Below, one piece after another: positions 1 to 10,000 of a DNA stretch of 64,000 nt (within the stretch, counting starts at the first letter, position 1; each line of letters starts with the position of its first letter). The translations under genes and the position numbers were made by a program. The notes under the pieces were generated by a model. That model was not told the origin of the DNA. It saw only the letters and a program-made list of their open reading frames with translations, and did not search any database. Source of the DNA: Sphingomonas ginsenosidimutans (GTDB lineage: Bacteria; Pseudomonadota; Alphaproteobacteria; Sphingomonadales; Sphingomonadaceae); the NCBI RefSeq assembly GCF_002374835.1, contig NZ_NWVD01000001.1, positions 1,054,001 through 1,118,000 of the forward strand. The letters are read 5' to 3'.

Positions 1-722
1 CGGTCGCGACCGCGCGAGCGGCCGGGTGGCAATGGCGCATCCCGCTGCGCCACCGCGTGGGCAACGGCTATGTCTATTGCTCCGATCATGTCGACGACGA
101 CGCGGCCGAGCGCGCATTGCTTGCCTCGCTGGAGGGCGAGCCGCTGGCGGCGCCCAACCGGTTGCGCTTCACCACCGGGCATCGCGCGCGTTTCTGGGAG
201 AAGAATGTCGTTGCGCTGGGGCTGGCGTCGGGTTTCCTCGAACCGCTGGAATCGACCAGCATCTCGCTGATCCAGTCGGGGCTGGAGCGATTCGTCGCGC
301 TGTTCCCCGACAAGGATGTCGATCCGCGGCTGGCGGCAACGTACAATCGGCAATCGGTGCTGGAGTTCGAGCGGCTGCGCGATTTCCTGCTGCTGCATTA
401 CTGGTCGAACCGCCGCGTCGGCGAGCCGTTCTGGGACCGGATGCGCGCGCTTGCGCCAACCGAGGGATTGCAGATCAAGCTCGACGCATGGCGGGCAGGG
501 GGAGAGTTTGTGCGCAACGAATGGGATACGTTCCAGGACCCGAGCTGGCTGAGCATGTACGCCGGGTTCGACGATCTGCCCGCGCGGCATTCGCCGCTGG
601 CCGATCAGGTGAGCGAGCGCGATCTGGCCGACAGCCTGTCGCGGATGCGCGCGGCGATCGCGGGGACGCTGGGTCATGCCGAGCCGCATGATGCGTTCCT
701 GGCGCGGACGGTCGGCGCATGA
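1..722 (+). CDS. Flavin-dependent tryptophan halogenase family protein, C-terminal part (5' end outside the window)
   Basis: The frame is already open at the left edge, reads from base 3 and stops at 720-722. The visible 239 residues match the C-terminal half of flavin-dependent (tryptophan 7-type) halogenases: a GWQWRIPL segment, a GNGYVYCS segment, and the FLEPLESTSISLIQ stretch that follows the substrate-binding part. The FAD-binding GxGxxG and the WxWxIP motif would lie upstream and cannot be seen. Such enzymes halogenate aromatic rings using FADH2, oxygen and halide. Many homologues in sphingomonads and Caulobacter relatives sit in TonB/sugar-use loci and have no proven substrate. The stop overlaps the next start by four bases (ATGA), so it is probably co-translated with the sugar porter. 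Family assignment is firm; substrate is unknown. Confidence 0.85.
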   Translation, partial: VATARAAGWQWRIPLRHRVGNGYVYCSDHVDDDAAERALLASLEGEPLAAPNRLRFTTGHRARFWEKNVVALGLASGFLEPLESTSISLIQSGLERFVALFPDKDVDPRLAATYNRQSVLEFERLRDFLLLHYWSNRRVGEPFWDRMRALAPTEGLQIKLDAWRAGGEFVRNEWDTFQDPSWLSMYAGFDDLPARHSPLADQVSERDLADSLSRMRAAIAGTLGHAEPHDAFLARTVGA

Positions 723-2008
723 GCCGCGCGACGCACACGCGCGCCGTCGTGGCGATGAGCCTCGGCGGATTGCTGTTCGGGTTCGACACCGCGGTGATCT
801 CCGGTGTGACCGACGCGCTGCGCCACGAATATGCGCTGTCGTCGGCAGGGCTGGGCGCGGCGGTGTCCGCCGCCTTGTGGGGGACGCTGGCGGGGGCGCT
901 GTTCAGCGGGCCACCGGGCGACCGCTGGGGCAGTCTGGCGGTGCTGCGCGTCGTCGGGCTGTTGTATGTCATATCGGCGGTGGGGTGCGCGGTGGCGACG
1001 TCGCTGCCGGCGTTCGTCGCGTTCCGCGTGCTGGGCGGGCTGGCGATCGGCGCGTCGTCGGTGCTGGTGCCGGTCTATATCGCGGAGATCAGCCCGCCGC
1101 AGCGCCGCGGGCTGCTGGTCGGTCTGTTCCAGTTTAACATCGTCGCCGGCATCCTGGTGGCGTACCTCAGCAATTACCTGGTGGCGCAGGCGGTGCCCGC
1201 GGATATCGCGTGGCGGTGGAAACTGGGCGTGGCCGCGGTGCCGGCGGGGCTGTTCCTGCTGCTGCTGACCGGGTTGCCGCAAAGCCCGCGCTGGCTGACC
1301 GCGCGCGGACGCGACGTCGAGGCGCAGGCGGCGGCGGCGCGACTGGGGCTGGCGGCGGTGCCGGTGGTGGAAAGCGGCGGGACCGGGCGGCTCGACTGGC
1401 GCATCCACCGGATGCCGATCCTGCTGGCGATCGCGATCGGGCTGTTCAACCAGCTGTCGGGGATCAATGCGATCCTCTATTATTTGAACGATATCTTCGC
1501 CGCCGCCGGCTTCCACGGCGTGTCGGGCGACATGCAGGCGATCGCGATCGGTGCGGCCAATCTGGTCGCAACGGTCACGGGCATGGCGATCATCGACCGC
1601 GTGGGGCGCAAGCCCCTGCTGATCGGCGGCGGCATGGTGACCGCGCTGGCGCTCGCCGGGGTCGCATTGGTCTATGCCGGGGCCGCACCGGCGGCGTGGC
1701 TGCTGCCGTTGCTGATCCTGTTCATCGTCGCCTTCGCGATGTCGCAGGGGGCGGTGATCTGGGTGTACCTCAGCGAGATCTTCCCCACCGATGTTCGGGC
1801 GCGTGGGCAATCGATCGGCAGCGCGACGCACTGGGTCGCCAACGCGGTGCTGTCGTTCGCCTTCCCGCTGGTGGCGGACTGGGACCGGGCGCTGCCGTTC
1901 TGGTTCTTCGCCGCGGCGATGCTGGCGCAGGCGGCGCTGGTGTGGCGGCTGTTCCCCGAAACCCGCGGGCGCGATCTGGAGGCGATCAGCGCCGATCTGG
2001 CGCGGTGA
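719..2008 (+). CDS. Sugar porter family MFS transporter
   Basis: A 429-residue inner-membrane protein with about twelve hydrophobic segments. Sugar-porter signatures are present: GFDTAVISG near residues 21-29 in helix 1, PQSPRWL near 187 after helix 6, DRVGRKPL in the second half, and PETRG at 413-417 near the C-terminus. These proteins carry monosaccharides or disaccharides into the cytoplasm, usually with protons. The start ATG overlaps the halogenase stop, giving a tight two-gene unit. The next gene is convergent. The cargo is probably a sugar released by the neighbouring glycosidases, an inference from position only. Confidence 0.9.
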   Translation: MSRATHTRAVVAMSLGGLLFGFDTAVISGVTDALRHEYALSSAGLGAAVSAALWGTLAGALFSGPPGDRWGSLAVLRVVGLLYVISAVGCAVATSLPAFVAFRVLGGLAIGASSVLVPVYIAEISPPQRRGLLVGLFQFNIVAGILVAYLSNYLVAQAVPADIAWRWKLGVAAVPAGLFLLLLTGLPQSPRWLTARGRDVEAQAAAARLGLAAVPVVESGGTGRLDWRIHRMPILLAIAIGLFNQLSGINAILYYLNDIFAAAGFHGVSGDMQAIAIGAANLVATVTGMAIIDRVGRKPLLIGGGMVTALALAGVALVYAGAAPAAWLLPLLILFIVAFAMSQGAVIWVYLSEIFPTDVRARGQSIGSATHWVANAVLSFAFPLVADWDRALPFWFFAAAMLAQAALVWRLFPETRGRDLEAISADLAR

Positions 2009-2056
2009 CGCCGTGCCGGGCCGTCCAGGCTATTGCCGGGGCGGCCCGTCGGCCGT

Positions 2057-4576
2057 TCACTTCGCGCAGGCGACCGTCTGGTCGGCGACCATGCCGAGCG
2101 CGACGCGCGACAGGCTGATCGTGCCCGTACCGCCGAGCGTCAGGACGAACGGCGCATTGACCTTCGCCAGATCGGCGCCGGCGCCCGCGAAGCATTTGAG
2201 CGGCACTGCCAGCGTCTTCCACTGACCCAGCGGCAGCGCGGCCAGCTGCGGCAGCGGCAGCGTGGCGAGGCGATCGCCGGTGCGCATCCCGATCGTCGCG
2301 GTGCCCGCCAGCGCGGTATCGCGGCGCACCGTCGTCACCAGCAGGACATCGCCGTTCGACTGGCGGGTAATGTCGAGCGGCGCCTGCGGCTCGACCGCAA
2401 TCGTCGCGCCGCGGCCGGTGACCGTGAAGCGGCGCGCGCCTTCCTGCACGACATGGTCGGTGGCCGACACGGTGACCGCGCCCCCCGCCGCGCGCGCGGG
2501 CAGGGTGGTGATGCGCGCGGGCGACGTGCCGTCGGCGTCGGCGACGGTCAGCGATCCGCCGGTCCCGGGTGCGCCGCGGTCGAGGTACACGCCCTCCGTC
2601 GCGGTGTCCGCGACCCCGGCATTTTCGGGCAGCGTCTTCCACGCCGCCGCGCCCGTCAGGCCGTAGCCGAACGGGAACAGCGTGGGCGCGCCCGGCGCGG
2701 CGCTGACCGGCCAGGCGGTGGGCAGCGTGCCGGTGAAGCCGCGCGGCGCCTTGCCGTCGCGCCCGGCGACCAGCACGTCGGCGATCCCGCCGCCTTCCGA
2801 CCCCGGCAGCCATGCGACGACGAAGGCATCGGCGAGGTTGAGCGCCGGGTTCACGTACAGCGGCCGCCCGGTGATCATCAGCGCGACGACCGGCACGCCC
2901 TTCGCCTTCAGCGCGCGCATCGTGTCCCACGGGCGGCGCAGCTCGGGGGCGAGTTGCAGCGCCTTCACGTCGCCCTGGAATTCGGCATAGGGCGTCTCGC
3001 CGAACACGACGATCGCGACGTCGGGCTTCGCGGTGAAGCTGCCTTCCGGCGACAGGGTGGCGGTGCCGCCCGCCGCGGTGACCGCGTCGTTCAGCCCCTT
3101 CCAGATCGAGGTTGCGCCGGGGAAGCGCGCATTGTCGAGGCCGGTGCCCTGCCACGTCAGCGTCCAGCCGCCGGACTGGCGCGCTATATCGTCGGCGCCG
3201 TCGCCGGCCACCAACACCTTGGCACCGGGACGGATCGGCAGGACGCTCCCCTGTTGCTTGAGCAGCACCAGCGACTTGGCCACCGCCTCGCGCGCGATCG
3301 CGCGGTGCGCGGGGCTGCCGAGCAGGTCGAACTGCCCCGACAGCGGGCGCGACGATGGGCGCCCCGCCTCGAACAGGCCCATCCGCGCCTTCACCCGCAA
3401 GATGCGCGACACCGCATCGTCGAGCCGCGCCATCGGCACCTGCCCCGATGTCACCTGCGACAGGAGCGAGGCGTAGAGCGGCTTCCAGCTGTCCGGCGCC
3501 ATATACAGGTCGATCCCGGCGAGCAGCGCGGTCGGGCAGCTGGCATTGGTGCAGCCCGCGACCTGGCCGTGCGCGTTCCAGTCCGACACGACCAGCCCGC
3601 CGAAGTTCATCCGGTTCTTGAGCACATCGGTCAGCAGCCCCTTGTGCCCGGTCAGCTTGCGCCCGTTCCAGCTGGAAAAGCTGGCCATCACCGTTTCGAC
3701 GCCATTCTCGATCGCGGGAACGTAGGGGGCGCCATGAATGCGGCGCAGCGTTGCCTCGTCGATCTGCGCATCGCCCTGGTCGACGCCGTTCTTCGTCCCG
3801 CCATCGGCCAGGAAATGCTTGGTGCTCGCGATGACGTGCGGCCCCTTCAGCACCGCTTCCTTGCCCGGTTCGCCCTGCAACCCGCGGATCATCGCACCGA
3901 CATAGGAGGCGACCAGCGCGGGATCGGACGAATAGCCTTCATAGGCGCGGCCCCAGCGATAGTCCTGCGGCACCGTGACGGTGGGCGCGAAGGTCCATTC
4001 CATGCCGGTCGCGCGGATTTCCTGCGCGGTCGCTGCGCCGATGCGCTGGATCAGCGCGGGATCGCGCATCGCGCCCAGACCGATATTGTGCGGAAACAGC
4101 GTGGCGCCGACGATGTTCGAATGGCCATGGACCGCATCGGTCCCCCAGATCATCGGCACCCCCACGCCGCCGTTCGACCGATCGACCGAGGCGTCGTAGA
4201 AGGCATCCGCCAGCTTCAGCCATTCCGGCGCTGGGGCGAACTCGTCGTTGTTGGGCGCCGAATTGCCGCCGTTGAGGATCGAGCCGAAATGATAGCGGCG
4301 CATATCGGCGGGGGTGACGTGCGCGATGTCGGGCTGGATCACCTGCGCGACCTTTTCCTCCACCGTCATCCGCTTCAGGATGTCGGCGACGCGCTGTTCG
4401 ATCGCGGGATCGCGCGGATAGGGCCAGCGCGGCGAGGGCCAGTCGGCGGGGTGGACGGTGTCGCTGCCCAACGTATCGGGCGTCCGCGTATCCGCGGCGC
4501 GGTCCTGCGCCGCGACCGGCATCGTCGTCGCGGTGAGCGCGATCGCCCCCGCCAGCAGCCAGCCCGTCGATCGCAT
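2057..4576 (-). CDS. Exported glycoside hydrolase family 3 beta-glucosidase
   Basis: The protein has 839 residues if translation starts at the ATG at 4576, which has a GGGAG ribosome site just upstream and begins a clear signal peptide (MRSTGWLLAGAIAL...PVAAQ). The frame is open further upstream but would place unrelated residues before the signal. It has the GH3 N-terminal barrel with the nucleophile in a GLVVSDWNAHG motif (D332), the alpha/beta sandwich domain, and an extra C-terminal beta domain as in ExoP-type exo-beta-glucanases of marine and soil proteobacteria. It likely acts in the periplasm or at the outer membrane on beta-1,3/1,4-gluco-oligosaccharides. It is divergent from the ROK regulator, with a palindrome between them. 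Exact linkage specificity is not readable. Confidence 0.9.
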   Translation of the reverse strand: MRSTGWLLAGAIALTATTMPVAAQDRAADTRTPDTLGSDTVHPADWPSPRWPYPRDPAIEQRVADILKRMTVEEKVAQVIQPDIAHVTPADMRRYHFGSILNGGNSAPNNDEFAPAPEWLKLADAFYDASVDRSNGGVGVPMIWGTDAVHGHSNIVGATLFPHNIGLGAMRDPALIQRIGAATAQEIRATGMEWTFAPTVTVPQDYRWGRAYEGYSSDPALVASYVGAMIRGLQGEPGKEAVLKGPHVIASTKHFLADGGTKNGVDQGDAQIDEATLRRIHGAPYVPAIENGVETVMASFSSWNGRKLTGHKGLLTDVLKNRMNFGGLVVSDWNAHGQVAGCTNASCPTALLAGIDLYMAPDSWKPLYASLLSQVTSGQVPMARLDDAVSRILRVKARMGLFEAGRPSSRPLSGQFDLLGSPAHRAIAREAVAKSLVLLKQQGSVLPIRPGAKVLVAGDGADDIARQSGGWTLTWQGTGLDNARFPGATSIWKGLNDAVTAAGGTATLSPEGSFTAKPDVAIVVFGETPYAEFQGDVKALQLAPELRRPWDTMRALKAKGVPVVALMITGRPLYVNPALNLADAFVVAWLPGSEGGGIADVLVAGRDGKAPRGFTGTLPTAWPVSAAPGAPTLFPFGYGLTGAAAWKTLPENAGVADTATEGVYLDRGAPGTGGSLTVADADGTSPARITTLPARAAGGAVTVSATDHVVQEGARRFTVTGRGATIAVEPQAPLDITRQSNGDVLLVTTVRRDTALAGTATIGMRTGDRLATLPLPQLAALPLGQWKTLAVPLKCFAGAGADLAKVNAPFVLTLGGTGTISLSRVALGMVADQTVACAK

Positions 4577-4612
4577 CCCATTCTCCCGTCGCAAATTCAG
4601 TCGTTTCGGGAA

Positions 4613-4627
4613 AATCGTAAAACGATT
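4613..4627. promoter_or_regulatory. Candidate operator palindrome between GH3 gene and ROK repressor
   Basis: AATCGT-AAA-ACGATT is a perfect six-base inverted repeat with a three-base centre. It sits in the 85-base divergent promoter between the glucosidase and the regulator, in an unusually AT-rich patch. A second overlapping pair, TCGTTT at 4601-4606 and AAACGA at 4620-4625, adds symmetry. Binding by the adjacent ROK protein is inferred from position. Confidence 0.5.
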
Positions 4628-4661
4628 GATATATTCTGTCCATGCCGTACATTGCGTTGGA

Positions 4662-5876
4662 ATGGAGAGCGGGGGCGACACACCTAGCTACCGGCCGCGG
4701 TTGGCGGGTGCCAACATCGAGCATGCCGGTCAGCATAACCAGCGCGTGGTGCTGCATGCCATCCGCGTGGCGGGGGCGGCGACGCGCGCCGATATCGCGC
4801 AGGTCACCGGGCTGACCCCGGCGACGGTATCGAACATCACCAACCGATTGCTGGAGGACGGGCTGCTCCAGCCCGCCGGGCAGCGGCGCGGCGGGCGTGG
4901 GCAGCCGGCGATGCGGCTGGTTGTCAGTCCGGGCGGCGCCTTTTCGATCGGCATCAACATCGACCGCGATCACCTGACCATGGTGGCGGTCGATTTCGGC
5001 GGCGCGGTGCGCGCGCGGATCAGCCGCGAAATGACGTTCCCAATGCCGGACGACGTCCAGGCATTCTACCGCGGCCATGTCGGCGGGCTGCTGGAGGAGG
5101 CGGGGATCGAGGGCGCGGCGGTCAGCGGGATCGGCGTCGCGCTGCCCGACGATCTGGGGGCGGTGAACCTGCCGGGGCGCCCCGCCGATTACGACATATG
5201 GAGCCGCACCGACCTGGCCGCGCTGCTGGCCGAGCCGCTGGCGGTGCCGGTCACCGTGGAGAATGACGCCGCCGCCGCCGCGATCGGCGAGATGCAGTTC
5301 GGCATGGGGCAGCACCATGCCAGCTTCTTCTACCTGCTGGTCGCGTTCGGGCTGGGCGGGGGCGTGGTGGTCAATTCGCTGTACGATCGCGGTGCGAACG
5401 GGCGCAGCGGGGAGATCGGCTTCCTGACCGTGGACGACGGCTATGGCGGGCGCACGCAGTTGCAGAACATCGTGTCGCTGGCCGGGCTGTCTCGCGCGTT
5501 CGTGGAGGCGGGCCTGAGCGACGTCAGCGTGCGGCAGCCCGACATGCGCAACGCGCGCGTCGCCGCGGTGGCGCACGAATGGGTCGCGCGCGCGGCGCAG
5601 GCGCTGGTCGAGCCGATCATCGCGGTCAGTTGCCTGCTGAACCCGGGCGCGGTGCTGATCGGCGGGCGGCTGCCGATGGCGCTGGTCGACGAACTGGCGC
5701 AGCGTACCAACACGCTGGTGCGGCTGGCAGGGCGCCACGCGCCCGCGCTGGCGCCGGTGCAGGCCGCCGCGCTGGCGGAGGATTCGCCCGCGGTGGGCGC
5801 GGCGCTGCTGTCGTTCGGGGACCTGTTGCTGCCCGCCGACAGCAAGGCGGAACGGCGCGTGTCGGCGCTGCGCTGA
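4662..5876 (+). CDS. ROK family transcriptional regulator (NagC/XylR-like)
   Basis: The protein has 404 residues from the ATG at 4662. The frame continues upstream into the divergent gene, but that extension has no regulator features. An N-terminal winged helix-turn-helix lies at about residues 33-75 (RADIAQVTGLTPATVSNITNRL), followed by a ROK sugar-binding domain with GVALPDD, ENDAAAAAIGE and LGGGVVVN segments. The usual ROK zinc motif (CxCGxxGC) is absent: the matching stretch reads FLTVDDGYGGRTQ. Members repress sugar genes and release DNA on binding a sugar or sugar phosphate. Divergence from the GH3 gene and proximity to the ROK kinase suggest it controls both. Confidence 0.88.
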   Translation: MESGGDTPSYRPRLAGANIEHAGQHNQRVVLHAIRVAGAATRADIAQVTGLTPATVSNITNRLLEDGLLQPAGQRRGGRGQPAMRLVVSPGGAFSIGINIDRDHLTMVAVDFGGAVRARISREMTFPMPDDVQAFYRGHVGGLLEEAGIEGAAVSGIGVALPDDLGAVNLPGRPADYDIWSRTDLAALLAEPLAVPVTVENDAAAAAIGEMQFGMGQHHASFFYLLVAFGLGGGVVVNSLYDRGANGRSGEIGFLTVDDGYGGRTQLQNIVSLAGLSRAFVEAGLSDVSVRQPDMRNARVAAVAHEWVARAAQALVEPIIAVSCLLNPGAVLIGGRLPMALVDELAQRTNTLVRLAGRHAPALAPVQAAALAEDSPAVGAALLSFGDLLLPADSKAERRVSALR

Positions 5877-5918
5877 CGCCGCCAGATCATCATCACCATC
5901 ATTCGGGGGACAAGGGAC

Positions 5919-6806
5919 ATGGCGCAGGCCGGGCGGATCGCTGGCGTCGAACTGGGGGGCACGAAATGCGTCGTCGTGCTGGCGACTCCGGCGGGCGATA
6001 TCGTCGCGCAGGAGACGGTGCGCACCGGCAACGAGCCCGATGCCGCGATCGGGGCGATCGCCGCGGTGCTGGACGGATGGTGGCAGGACGGCGGTTTCGA
6101 CGCGCTGGGCATCGCGTCGTTCGGGCCGGTGCAGCTTGACCCGGCCGCCCCCGATTACGGCCATATCACCGCCACCGCCAAGCCGGGGTGGCGAAACACG
6201 CCGGTAATGCCGCCGCTGGCGGCGCGCTATCCAGTGCCGGTGGCGTTCGATACCGACGTCAACGGCGCGGCGATGGCGGAGCGGCGCTGGGGCGCGGCGC
6301 GTGGGCTGGCGGACTTCGCCTATGTCACGGTCGGGACCGGGGTGGGCGTGGGATCGATCGTCAACGGTGCGCCGACGCGCGGGCTGGGGCATTGCGAGGC
6401 GGGGCATATGCGGGTGGCGCGCGTGCCCGGCGATACGTTCGCGGGGGCGTGTCCGTATCACGGTGATTGCGTCGAAGGGCTGGCCGCGGGGCCGGCGATC
6501 GCGGCGCGATGCGGGCGGCCGGGCGAGGAAATCGCCGCCGACGATCCGGCCTGGGCGCTGGTCGCGGACGCGCTGGCGCAGATGATCCAGGCGCTGGCGT
6601 GTACGAACGCGCCGCGCCGCGTGCTGATGGGGGGCGGGGTGATCGCGCAACGGCCCGAGTTGATCGCGCGGATCGACGCGCGGGTGAGGGCGCTGGTGGG
6701 CGATTATCTGGTGCTGCCGGCGCGCGATTACATCGTCGAACCGGGGTTGGGCACCGCTGCAGGGCCGCTGGGACCGATCGCACTGGCGCTGGAATCGTTG
6801 GATTAG
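5919..6806 (+). CDS. ROK family sugar kinase (fructokinase-like)
   Basis: A 295-residue cytoplasmic kinase preceded by an AAGGGA ribosome site. It shows the phosphate loop GVELGGTKCVVV at the N-terminus, the catalytic Asp in FDTDVNGAAMAE (D113), VTVGTGVGVGSI, and a zinc site made from GHM plus CPYHGDCVEG, as in the fructokinase/Mak branch of ROK kinases. It would phosphorylate fructose or a related hexose with ATP. It lies 42 bases after the ROK repressor in the same direction. Fructose is plausible because an amylosucrase, which releases fructose from sucrose, is encoded about 11 kb away; glucose or mannose cannot be excluded. Confidence 0.87.
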   Translation: MAQAGRIAGVELGGTKCVVVLATPAGDIVAQETVRTGNEPDAAIGAIAAVLDGWWQDGGFDALGIASFGPVQLDPAAPDYGHITATAKPGWRNTPVMPPLAARYPVPVAFDTDVNGAAMAERRWGAARGLADFAYVTVGTGVGVGSIVNGAPTRGLGHCEAGHMRVARVPGDTFAGACPYHGDCVEGLAAGPAIAARCGRPGEEIAADDPAWALVADALAQMIQALACTNAPRRVLMGGGVIAQRPELIARIDARVRALVGDYLVLPARDYIVEPGLGTAAGPLGPIALALESLD

Positions 6807-6845
6807 GCGTGTCGCGACGCGAGTCGCGACGGGCAAAAGCGGTAT

Positions 6846-6881
6846 CGAAACGCGGTTCGGAACGGTTCGAACCGCGTTTCG
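6846..6881. terminator. Perfect 14-bp stem-loop between ROK kinase and GH2 gene
   Basis: CGAAACGCGGTTCG at 6846-6859 pairs perfectly with 6868-6881 around an eight-base loop. No T-run follows on either strand, so it may be a Rho-assisted terminator, an RNA-stability element or a protein site rather than a classic intrinsic terminator. It lies 39 bases after the kinase stop and about 120 bases before the GH2 start. Confidence 0.6.
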
Positions 6882-7004
6882 CACGCTATCGGATGCGTCC
6901 GGGAAGGTGCGAGCGCACTTCCGGCTTGCCCAATAATAAAAGATGATGGCATTAATCGGCAAACGCCGCCCCGGCACGACGGGCGCGGCGAACGGGAGGA
7001 TCGC

Positions 7005-10000
7005 GTGACGGGTTGGAGCAGGAAAGCGGCGCTGTTGCTGGCAGCGGCAGTGGTGATGGCGGGGCCGGCAGGCGCCGAGGTGCCCGCCAATGGCGGTCCG
7101 TACAACGCCGAATTCCTTCCCGGCGGGATCGGGATCGAGCGCGCGATCGGCGGCGACGAGCGGGTGGCCGCGGCGGGCGCGCCGTACAGCTTCTCCGTCT
7201 GGATCAAGGCCGATGCGCGGCAGGCGGGCGACGTGCCGCTGATCGCGCTGGGCGAGGCGCGCGCGCTGACGCTAAAGGACGGGCGGCTGACGTGGCGCGA
7301 CGGCGCGGCGACGATCGCCGGCCCGGTGCTGACCCCCGGTCGCTGGACGCAGGTGACCGCATCGTCGGACGGCACGCGCGGGACGCTGTACGTCGACGGC
7401 CGGCGCGTGGCGCAAACGGCACTGGCATCGACGCGGACGATGGCGACGCTGCATGTCGCGCGCGCGCTGCCGGGGGCGGTGCATTTCGGCGGGACGCTGG
7501 TGGGCGCGACGCTGCACGACGACGCGCTGACCGCGCAGCAGGTGACGGCATCGGTGCGCGCGCGGCCCGATTTCGCCAACGTCCAGCTGTGGCAGGTCGG
7601 GCAGGGGTGGCTGTTCCAGAAGAGCGCCAATATCGGCATGACGCAGCAGCAGGACGCCTGGACGCTGCCGCAGTCGAACGGCGATGCCGCTTATAGCGCG
7701 CCGGTGGCCAAGCCGCTGCCGACCGCGCCGGCGGTGCAGCCGACCGCGGCGGGGCGGTGGCAGATCAATGGCTGGCAACTGGCCGCCGCGCCCGAGGTGT
7801 CGGGCGACGGCGCCACGCTGTCGCGGCCGGGCCGGGCGAGCGGCACGTGGCGCGCGGCGACGGTGCCGGGCACGGTGTTGCAGACGCTGGTCGATCGCGG
7901 CGTCTATCCCGATCCCTATTACGGGCTGAACAACCTGAAGATCCCCGAAAGCCTGGCGCGGCAGGATTACTGGTATCGCACCAGCTTCACCGTGCCGACC
8001 GAGGCCGCCGGGCGGAAGCTGACCCTGGTGTTCGGCGGCATCAATTATGCCGCCGAGGTATGGGCGAACGGGCAGAAGCTGGGCACGACGCGCGGCGCGT
8101 TCATCCGCGGGCAGTTCGATTACATGCCGGTCGCGGGCGAGAACGTCATCGCGGTGAAGGTGTCGCCGCCGCCGCACCCCGGCATCCCGCACGAACAATC
8201 CGTCAAGGCGGGCGTCGGCGAGAACGGCGGGCAGCTGGCGATCGACGGCCCGACCTTCGTCGCGACCGAGGGGTGGGACTGGATCCCCGGCATTCGCGAC
8301 CGCAACACCGGGCTGTGGCGCCCGGTGGAGCTGGTGGCGCACGGCAACGTCCGCATCCTCGACCCGCATGTCGTCACCGACCTGCCGCTGCCGCGCACCG
8401 ACGTGGCCGACGTCTATGTCACCGTGCCGATCGAGAATGACGGTGCCGCGGCGCCGGTGACGGTGAAAGTGGCGTTCGAGGGCGTCGAGGCGACCAAGCA
8501 GGTCACCGCCCCGGCGGGCCGCAGCGAAGTGCGCTTCACCCCTGCGGAATTCGCGCAGCTGAAGGTCGCCAACCCGGTCTTGTGGTGGCCCAACGGCTAT
8601 GGCGATGCGCATCTGTATCATGCCACCTATCAGGTGCGCGATGCGGGCGGCGTGTCCGACGTGAAGAGCGGGCGGTTCGGCATCCGCGAGGTGAGCTACG
8701 ACCTGTCGCTGTTCGACGCCAAGGGCGCGCTGCGCCGCGTCAACGTGCAGACCACCAACGGTGCGCTGGCGGGGCAGAAGCTGATCGACGTGCGCCATGC
8801 CGCGATCAAGCAGTCGCCGACCGGCTGGGCCGAGTCGCTGACCCCGGCGGGCGAGACGTCGGCGGCGGTGACGCCGATCACCGAGACGCTGCCCGAGCCG
8901 CATCTGACGATCCGCGTCAACGGCGTGCGGATCGCCGCGCGCGGCGGCAACTGGGGCATGGACGATGCGATGAAGCGCATCAGCTACGACCGGCTGGCGC
9001 CGTATTTCCGCCTCCAGAAGGAGGCGCACATGAACGTCATCCGCAACTGGATGGGCACCAATACCGAGGAGGAATTCTACGATCTTGCCGACGAGAACGG
9101 CATGATGGTGCTGAACGACTTCTGGCAATCGACGCAGAATTTCCAGATCGAGCCGGACGATGCCGCGCTGTTCCTGGCCAATGCGCGCGACACGATCGCG
9201 CGCTATCGCAACCATCCGTCGATCATCCTGTGGTTCGGCCGCAACGAGGGCGTGCCGTACCCGACGCTGAACGAGGGGCTGGACGACGCGGTGTTCGAAC
9301 TGGACGGCACGCGGTGGTTCACCGGCAGCAGCAACGTCATCAACCTTCAGGGGTCCGGCCCATACAACTACCGCCCGCCGGTGGGTTATTTCACCGATCT
9401 GGCGACCGGCTTTTCGGTCGAGACGGGCACGCCGTCGCTGTCGACCGCCGAATCGATCGCCAGTTACGTGCCCAAGGGCGATCGCTGGCCGCTGGGTGAT
9501 GTGCTGGCGTATCACGACTGGCATTTCGGCGGGAACGGCGACACGAAGACGTTCATGCAGACGCTGGACACGATGTTCGGCGCCGGGCGCGACTTCGCCG
9601 ATTTCGAGCGCAAGGCGCAGATGATGAACCTGGAAACCCACAAGGCGATGTACGAAGGGTTCCTGGGGCATTTGTGGACCAAGAACAGCGGGCGGCTGTT
9701 GTGGATGACGCATCCGGCGTGGCCGTCGAACGCCTGGCAGATCTATTCGTGGGATTATGACACGCACGCGGCCTATTACGGGGCGAAGAAGGCGGCCGAG
9801 CCGGTCCATCTTCAGCTGAACCTGCCGGGGAACGAGCTGGTCGTGCTGAACACCACGCAGGGCGACCTGAAGGGATTGACCGCGACCACGCGCGTCGTCG
9901 GGCTGGACAATGCCGAGCTGTTCACGCGCACCGACCGGCTGGACGCGCTGTCCAACCGCGCGACGCCGCTGGCGGCGGTGCCGCTGGAAAGCCTGTATGC

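Noticed and set aside
3939..6977. A 1012-codon open frame on the minus strand across the GH3 start, ROK regulator and kinase
   Set aside because: It is Arg/His/Pro-rich low-complexity translation opposite genes with clear motifs; such frames arise from high-GC third positions.
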